Made by a program: the position numbers and the translations under genes. Below the pieces are notes generated by a model. That model made no database searches. It was given only the letters and a program-made list of their open reading frames with translations, and was not told the origin of the DNA. This document shows positions 15,124-19,941 of a stretch of DNA of 19,941 bases, piece after piece. The stretch comes from JANRLJ01 sp034437895. Lineage in GTDB: Bacteria > Chloroflexota > Anaerolineae > Aggregatilineales > Phototrophicaceae. Every line of letters begins with the position of its first letter. The first letter of the stretch is position 1. Location of the stretch: NCBI GenBank assembly GCA_034437895.1, contig DAOTTO010000375.1, positions 1 to 19,941 of the forward strand, given 5' to 3'.

Positions 15124-16056
15124 GTGATACCCAGGCGTACTTTGGTGCAAAAAGACAAACGACCTGCCTCTGGACTCGCTTATGGCGAGCGTCGGTTGGC
15201 GTTTTTTCTAATTACGCCGGCACTAGTGTTAACAGTTGCGCTTATTTTTGTCCCTCTCATCACGACCATTGTTTACAGTGTCTATAATGCCAATCTTTCG
15301 CGTCTTGATCGCGCTAGATTTATCGGGCTGGAACACTATACGGATTTCTTGCAGAACGAGGCTTTCTGGGAATCGATTGGGCGCACAGCTTACTTCACCG
15401 TCGTTTCTGTAGGGATTGAACTGGTGTTGGGCATTGCGATTGCGATGCTGATTGAACAAAAACGCAAATTATTTGGTTGGCGCTTTCTGCGCGTCGCCAT
15501 CCTGATTCCTTGGGCTGTACCGACGATTGTCACTGGGGCGATGTGGCGTTGGATTTATGCGGCAGATTATGGCGCACTCAACGGAGCGCTGCTTCAGCTT
15601 GGGCTGATCGATCGCGCGATTCCATGGTTATCTGACCCCACTCGCGCTATGAATCTGGTGATCGTCGCGGATGTGTGGCACAGCGCACCGTTTGTGGTTT
15701 TACTGATTTCGGCTGCGCTGGTTGGCTTGCCTTCTGAATTGGAAGAGGCTTCGGCGCTCGATGGCGCAAATGCCAGGCAGCATTTTCTATATGTGATGCT
15801 GCCTCTGCTGCGGCCTGCTATTCTTGTCGTACTGGTGATTCGCTCGGTAGAGGCTTTCCGCGTGTTCGACATCATCTATATTATGACTCGCGGGGGGCCA
15901 GTAAACGGCACGATGGTGATTTCATACCTCACTTATCAAAAAACCTTTAGCGATTTGAAGGTTGGTGAAGGGTCGGCATTATCCTTCTTGGTCTCGGCGT
16001 TTACATTGATGTTGGCATGGATCTATGTGCGCTTACTCTATTCTAAAGATGCGTAG
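15124..16056 (+). CDS. Sugar ABC transporter permease (MalF/UgpA-type)
   Basis: This permease of about 310 residues has six predicted helices, the first around FFLITPALVLTVALIFVPL. Family marks are YSVYNANLSRLDRARFIGLEHY, the IPWAVPTIVTGAMWRWIY segment and the EAA loop EEASALDGANARQHF followed by MLPLLRPAIL. I prefer the GTG at 15124 because an AGGGGG lies five bases upstream and it gives a normal family length. An in-frame TTG at 15058 would add 22 residues and has only a weak AAGG. It belongs with the binding protein upstream and the second permease 21 bases downstream. Confidence 0.92.
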   Translation: MIPRRTLVQKDKRPASGLAYGERRLAFFLITPALVLTVALIFVPLITTIVYSVYNANLSRLDRARFIGLEHYTDFLQNEAFWESIGRTAYFTVVSVGIELVLGIAIAMLIEQKRKLFGWRFLRVAILIPWAVPTIVTGAMWRWIYAADYGALNGALLQLGLIDRAIPWLSDPTRAMNLVIVADVWHSAPFVVLLISAALVGLPSELEEASALDGANARQHFLYVMLPLLRPAILVVLVIRSVEAFRVFDIIYIMTRGGPVNGTMVISYLTYQKTFSDLKVGEGSALSFLVSAFTLMLAWIYVRLLYSKDA

Positions 16057-16077
16057 CTTATTCTAAAAAGGCTAGTG

Positions 16078-16941
16078 ATGAAACGGGATTTACGGTTTCT
16101 TTTACGACGATCATTCCTGTATTTGTGCATGATAGTGCTGCTGTTCGCCATTTTTGCCCCCCTCTACTGGCTGTTCATCTCCAGTATTTCCACCCGCAGT
16201 GAACTCTTGAATGTGCCACCGCATTGGATTCCTCAGTCACCCACCTTACAAAATTACTTAGACATTCTCGCGCCGACTGAAGAAGCGTCACGCGCTTCGA
16301 CGAATTTTCGCTTTGCACTTGGTAACAGCGTTTTTGTCGCGGCAGTCGTCACAATAATTAGCCTGTTTTTTGGTTCGTTAGCAGCTTATGCTTTCGCACG
16401 GTTGCGTTTTCCTTATCGCCAGACGGGGTTATATCTGTACTTAAGTGTGCGAATGCTCCCTGCGATTTCGTTGGTGATTCCGCTTTATATTATTCTGCGT
16501 GATGCGGCGCTGCTCAACACAACAACCGCGCTGGTGCTGGTCTATTTAAGTTTTGTCCTACCTTTTGTCATCTATATCATGGTCAGCTTTTTTCAATCGA
16601 TTCCGCATGAACTCGAAGATGCAGCGCGAGTCGATGGTTGTTCGCGTTTTGGCGTGTTATGGCGCATCATTTTACCGATTTCAGCACCCGGCCTCGTTGC
16701 CGCCGGAATATTCGCGTTTTTGATGTCTTGGGATGAATTCTTTTACGCTTTGTTGTTCACGAGCACGCCTGTCGCCAAGACCGTTCCTGTCGCTTTGGCT
16801 GAATTTACCGGACGCAATGCAACAGATTATCCGGCACAGTCCGCCGCAGCGATTTTAGCGCTTATTCCGCCTGTGATCTTGGTACTTATCTTCCAGCGCT
16901 TCATCGTCAGCGGGTTAACTTCTGGCGCGGTAAAAGGGTAG
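16078..16941 (+). CDS. Sugar ABC transporter permease (MalG/UgpE-type)
   Basis: The 287-residue inner-membrane protein shows a basic N-terminus, helix 1 near YLCMIVLLFAIFAPLYWLFI, and the MalG-type motif FFGSLAAYAFARLRFPYR. The EAA loop is ELEDAARVDGCSRFGVLW, then LPISAPGLVAAGIF, and the C-terminus is QRFIVSGLTSGAVKG. AAAAGG lies six bases before the ATG at 16078; a GTG directly before it is a possible alternative start. The ROK kinase gene starts eight bases after the stop. No ATPase follows, so the pair must use one encoded elsewhere. Confidence 0.95.
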   Translation: MKRDLRFLLRRSFLYLCMIVLLFAIFAPLYWLFISSISTRSELLNVPPHWIPQSPTLQNYLDILAPTEEASRASTNFRFALGNSVFVAAVVTIISLFFGSLAAYAFARLRFPYRQTGLYLYLSVRMLPAISLVIPLYIILRDAALLNTTTALVLVYLSFVLPFVIYIMVSFFQSIPHELEDAARVDGCSRFGVLWRIILPISAPGLVAAGIFAFLMSWDEFFYALLFTSTPVAKTVPVALAEFTGRNATDYPAQSAAAILALIPPVILVLIFQRFIVSGLTSGAVKG

Positions 16942-16949
16942 TCAATTTT

Positions 16950-17933
16950 ATGGGCGAAACGCATCTACCCTATGCTGTTGGGGTCGATATTGGCGGCACG
17001 AATATGAGCGCTGCGGTCATTCGGCATACCGACGGGCATATCCTTGCAAAAGAAACCATCGAGACGCTTCCAGCAAATGGGCCTGAAAATGGCATCCAAC
17101 GCTTGTGCGACCTGATTAGAAACACGGTTCAGAATGCCAATGTGCTTTGGGAATCTATTGCCGGGATAGGGGTAGGCTGCACCGGGCCGCTTGATTTAGA
17201 GCGCGGGTTGATACAAAACCCGTTTACTTTGCCGACATGGGATGATCTTCCAATTGTTGATCGGCTAAAAGAGGCATTTCAAAAACCGATCTTGCTTCTA
17301 AATGATGCTCAGGCCGCAGCACTCGGCGAACATCAAATAGGGGCAGGGCGCGGTACGCTGGATATGGTTTATATCACCGTGAGTACGGGTATCGGTGGCG
17401 GCTTAATTCTCAATGGGCATCTTTACCGAGGACATCAATTTCTTGCTGGCGAAGTTGGGCATCACTCCCTTAATTATGAGGGTATCCCGTGTTACTGCGG
17501 CAGGCGTGGATGCTGGGAAATGTACGCGTCTGGAACGGCTGTTGCCAAATCCGCGCAAGAACGTATGACACCTGAAAGCGTCCTGTGGCAGTTGGTTCAT
17601 GGGCAGCCCGAAACCATTACAGCCCGCATCGTGAGCGAGGCCGCACAGCAAGGCGACCCATTGGCGCTCGACATCTTCCATGAGACAGGCACATATCTCG
17701 GTATCGGTATTTTGAATCTATTTAATATCCTTGCGCCGGAGATTTTTGTATTGGGAGGCGGTGTTATGCAAAGTCATACTTTACTTTGGGAAGCGATTTA
17801 TGAGGCCGTCCGCCAGCAGCACTATGCGGTAAGCGAAGATCAAATTCGGATTGTGCCGGCTCAATTGGGTTTAAACGCAGGCGTAATCGGCGTGGCGTAT
17901 GGTTTAATTCGCCATCTGCAAAATACACTTTAG
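16950..17933 (+). CDS. ROK-family sugar kinase (glucokinase / amino-sugar kinase type)
   Basis: The 327-residue cytosolic kinase shows the full ROK set: phosphate loop DIGGTN (13-18), LNDAQAAALGE with catalytic Asp119, the second phosphate loop STGIGGGL, the substrate motif GEVGHHS (Glu168, His171) and an intact zinc motif with Cys181, Cys183 and Cys188 next to His171. It has no DNA-binding domain, so it is an enzyme and not a repressor. It would phosphorylate the incoming sugar with ATP before the SIS enzyme acts. Glucose, GlcNAc, ManNAc and glucosamine are all possible; the context favours an amino sugar or a fructosamine. It sits eight bases after the permease gene and 17 before the SDR gene. 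Confidence 0.94.
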   Translation: MGETHLPYAVGVDIGGTNMSAAVIRHTDGHILAKETIETLPANGPENGIQRLCDLIRNTVQNANVLWESIAGIGVGCTGPLDLERGLIQNPFTLPTWDDLPIVDRLKEAFQKPILLLNDAQAAALGEHQIGAGRGTLDMVYITVSTGIGGGLILNGHLYRGHQFLAGEVGHHSLNYEGIPCYCGRRGCWEMYASGTAVAKSAQERMTPESVLWQLVHGQPETITARIVSEAAQQGDPLALDIFHETGTYLGIGILNLFNILAPEIFVLGGGVMQSHTLLWEAIYEAVRQQHYAVSEDQIRIVPAQLGLNAGVIGVAYGLIRHLQNTL

Positions 17934-17950
17934 AAAAAGGAGTTTTATTA

Positions 17951-18949
17951 ATGCGAGTGGTCATTATTGGCGGCAGCGGACACGTCGGCACCTATCTTGT
18001 CCCTAGATTAGTCGCGGCAGGGTATGAGGTGTTCAATATTACACGCGGACAAAGTAAACCGTATCTCGCTCATGTGGCATGGGCATCGGTGCATTCAGTA
18101 CGCATTGACCGAGAACAGGCGGAAAAAGACGGGTCGTTTGGGCAGCAAATTGCGGCGCTTAAACCCGATATTGTGATAGATATGATGTGCTTCACGCTCG
18201 AAAGCGCCCAGTCTCTTGTTCAAGCACTGTACGGGCAAGTACAGCACTTTTTACATTGTGGCACAATGTGGGTGCATGGCTATCCAGTTCAGCAGCCGAC
18301 GACAGAAGATGCACCCCGGAAACCGTTCCCCAAATATAATCTGACTGTAACCGATGTCGATCCCTATTTACTGACGGATTATGGGGTTCAGAAAGCCGTA
18401 ATTGAAGCGTATTTACTCGATGAGGCGCGTCGTAATCATTTCCCCGCCACGATTCTCCATCCAGGCCACATTGTCGGGCCGGGACACAATCCAGTTAATC
18501 CCCAGGGCAACAATAATCCAAAGGTGTTCGAGCAGTTAGCGAAGGGCGAAGAACTGCTTTTGCCAAATATCGGCATGGAAACGGTGCATCATGTTCACGG
18601 GGATGATGTCGCCCAAGCGTTTATGCGTGCAGTGCAGCATTGGAGCATCAGCGCAGGTGAGGCATTTCATGTCGTATCCCCCGCTGCACTCACGCTGCGC
18701 GGATATGCGGAGGCCGTCGCTGGATGGTTTGGTCGAGAAGCAAATCTAAAGTTTGTCAGTTGGGATGATTTTTGTCGGTTCGTGCCAGAACACGACTGGT
18801 CGATGACATGGGATCATATCGCCCATAGTCCCAATGGCAGCATCGCCAAAGCCCAACGCTTATTGGCCTATCAGCCGCGTTATACCTCACTTGAAGCTGT
18901 GTATGAGTCGGTGCAATGGTTGGTTGAAAATCGAGTGATTCAAGTGTAA
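17951..18949 (+). CDS. Extended-SDR NAD(P)-dependent epimerase/dehydrogenase
   Basis: The 332-residue Rossmann-fold protein opens with IIGGSGHVG (the GxxGxxG cofactor loop at 7-13). It has the catalytic Tyr144-x3-Lys148 in DYGVQK and Thr105 in HCGTMW in the usual Ser/Thr position. The HPGHIVGPGHNP segment is also typical of NAD-dependent epimerase/dehydratases. An AAGGAG lies before the ATG at 17951. It is the last gene of the region 2 operon. Such proteins act on nucleotide sugars (UDP-glucose 4-epimerase type) or on free uronates and sugars; the sequence alone does not decide. As an operon member it may epimerise or oxidise the imported sugar. Confidence 0.92.
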   Translation: MRVVIIGGSGHVGTYLVPRLVAAGYEVFNITRGQSKPYLAHVAWASVHSVRIDREQAEKDGSFGQQIAALKPDIVIDMMCFTLESAQSLVQALYGQVQHFLHCGTMWVHGYPVQQPTTEDAPRKPFPKYNLTVTDVDPYLLTDYGVQKAVIEAYLLDEARRNHFPATILHPGHIVGPGHNPVNPQGNNNPKVFEQLAKGEELLLPNIGMETVHHVHGDDVAQAFMRAVQHWSISAGEAFHVVSPAALTLRGYAEAVAGWFGREANLKFVSWDDFCRFVPEHDWSMTWDHIAHSPNGSIAKAQRLLAYQPRYTSLEAVYESVQWLVENRVIQV

Positions 18950-18973
18950 TAATCACAGTAATTGGGAGCAAAA

Positions 18974-19014
18974 TTTGCAACTGACTTGACAAGTGTGCAA
19001 AAGCCCTGTAAATT
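18974..19014 (+). promoter_or_regulatory. Predicted promoter of the ROK regulator with overlapping palindromes
   Basis: A perfect -35 TTGACA (18986-18991), a 17-base spacer and a -10 TAAATT (19009-19014) precede the ROK regulator by about 30 bases. The -35 lies inside the near-palindrome CTTGACAAG (18985-18993), flanked by TTTGCA (18974-18979) and TGCAAA (18996-19001) in inverted orientation. This is a plausible site for autoregulation by the ROK protein. Confidence 0.55.
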
Positions 19015-19045
19015 ATGGGAAAGTTAATTCATTCAGTGAAAAAAG

Positions 19046-19941
19046 ATGCGAAGCGCTATCCGGGGCAACCGTGACCTTATAAAAGCAATGAACCGCAACC
19101 TCCTCCTCAACATTTTGCGGCGGGAGGGTGTGCTTTCGCGCACACAGTTAACGGAGATTTCTGGCTTAAGCGTCGGGGCTGTTTCGCAAATCACCACTGA
19201 GTTGATTGAAGAAAAATGGGTTTTTGAAAGCGGCGAAGGCGATTATACCGGGGGCCGCCGTCAGATGCTTTTGCGTCTTAACCCGGACGCGGGCTATGCA
19301 CTCGGCCTCAAACTGATGGAAACGCGAGTCGTCTGCGCCATTACGAGCTTTGAGGCGCGTGTTCTTTATTACAATGATTTCTTCCTGGAAAGTGACCATA
19401 CGCCGAGTCAATTGGTCAAGGCACTTGCCGAGATCATCAATACGGCGATCACGGCTGCTGGGCTGCCACGTAACGCATTTTTCGGTATCGGCGTAGGGTT
19501 AGCCGGTGTGATTAATCCGCATGAAGGTGTTGTTAATTACTCCCCCTTCTTCGGATGGCGCGATGTGCCGTTGGCGGGACTATTGCAAGCAAAATTGGGA
19601 CTGCCCGTCACCATCGAGAACGACGTGAACACCCTCACATTGAGCGAACATCTTTTTGGCGCAGGTCGCCATCAGCAGAACTTTATTGTGGTGACGGTAG
19701 GGCGCGGCGTTGGCTTAGGGATGGTTCTACATGGGCAGCTATATCAGGGTGAACGCGGCGGCGCAGGTGAACTCGGTCACAACATAATCGACTTAAACCG
19801 CGCACGACACTCGGTGGACGCAGGTAGTTTAGAGATACTCGCGTCTGATCCCGCCATTATCCAGTCGCTGACGGCGGAAGGCTTTCCGTGTCACACGCTG
19901 CATGATGTGATTACTGCTGCTGAAGCTGGCTCGGCTGCCGC
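19046..19941 (+). CDS. ROK-family transcriptional regulator (partial, C-terminus off window)
   Basis: The frame stays open from the ATG at 19046 to the window edge (298 codons). Residues 1-65 form an N-terminal winged helix (NLLLNILRREGVLSRTQL, recognition region LSVGAVSQITTELI, then GGRRQMLLRLNP), so this is a NagC/XylR-type repressor. The sugar-binding ROK domain follows, with GVGLAGVINP, ENDVN (191-195, Asp193) and GELGH (241-245). Where ROK proteins carry the zinc motif CxCGxxGC it has RHSVDAGSLE (254-263), with no cysteine. Its promoter is its own, so it probably starts a further sugar operon to the right, and it may also act on the genes upstream. No clear Shine-Dalgarno is seen; an in-frame ATG at 19088 is too far into the helix-turn-helix region to be preferred. 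Confidence 0.92.
   Translation, partial: MRSAIRGNRDLIKAMNRNLLLNILRREGVLSRTQLTEISGLSVGAVSQITTELIEEKWVFESGEGDYTGGRRQMLLRLNPDAGYALGLKLMETRVVCAITSFEARVLYYNDFFLESDHTPSQLVKALAEIINTAITAAGLPRNAFFGIGVGLAGVINPHEGVVNYSPFFGWRDVPLAGLLQAKLGLPVTIENDVNTLTLSEHLFGAGRHQQNFIVVTVGRGVGLGMVLHGQLYQGERGGAGELGHNIIDLNRARHSVDAGSLEILASDPAIIQSLTAEGFPCHTLHDVITAAEAGSAA

Noticed and set aside
1..19941. Defence system, CRISPR array, prophage or transposon
   Set aside because: No direct-repeat arrays, transposase, integrase, nuclease or toxin-like genes are visible; nearly all coding capacity is carbohydrate uptake, metabolism and regulation.

Overview
The window looks like a carbohydrate-utilisation island from a free-living heterotroph. 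I infer a member of the Chloroflexota (Anaerolineae-like) from several traits: about 50% GC, many sugar ABC importers without ATPases, a Tat-exported binding protein, and ROK- and GntR-type regulators next to sugar loci. This placement rests on gene style alone, since the window has no phylogenetic marker. I see no rRNA, tRNA, CRISPR array, transposase or phage gene. No gene-free stretch exceeds about 220 bases.

Region 1 (1-11691) is a divergent sugar locus. On the minus strand an ABC importer reads permease (LplB-like), permease (YtcP-like), Tat-exported DUF3502 binding protein. A perfect hairpin follows, and then a separately promoted FadR/GntR regulator that is cut by the left window edge. 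On the plus strand, five tightly spaced genes encode an unassigned helical-toroid enzyme, an aldose-1-dehydrogenase-type aldo/keto reductase, an RraA/HMG-aldolase-type lyase, a large Asp-box propeller protein related to GH74, and a GH63-like glycosidase. None of the five has an export signal, so oligosaccharides are probably imported and then broken down in the cytosol. The divergent gap holds back-to-back promoters sharing one FadR-type palindrome. A 16/18 match to that site lies just upstream of the regulator's own gene. Together these define a self-contained regulon readable from the sequence.

Region 2 (11692-18949) is a second, plus-strand sugar operon. It contains a HutC-type GntR regulator (near-consensus promoter, DasR/NagR-like operator, apparently leaderless), a GlmS-like SIS protein without a glutaminase domain, a Sec-exported family-1 binding protein, a strong hairpin, two permeases, a ROK sugar kinase and an extended-SDR epimerase/dehydrogenase. 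The layout resembles both amino-sugar (nag, with NagB-II) and Amadori-product (frl) loci, with a ROK kinase in the kinase position.

Region 3 (18950 to the end) starts another unit with a promoter and a ROK-family repressor that is cut by the right window edge. Its ROK zinc cysteines are missing, while those of the ROK kinase in region 2 are intact. Neither ABC locus encodes an ATPase, so a shared MsmX/UgpC-type ATPase elsewhere in the genome is inferred.
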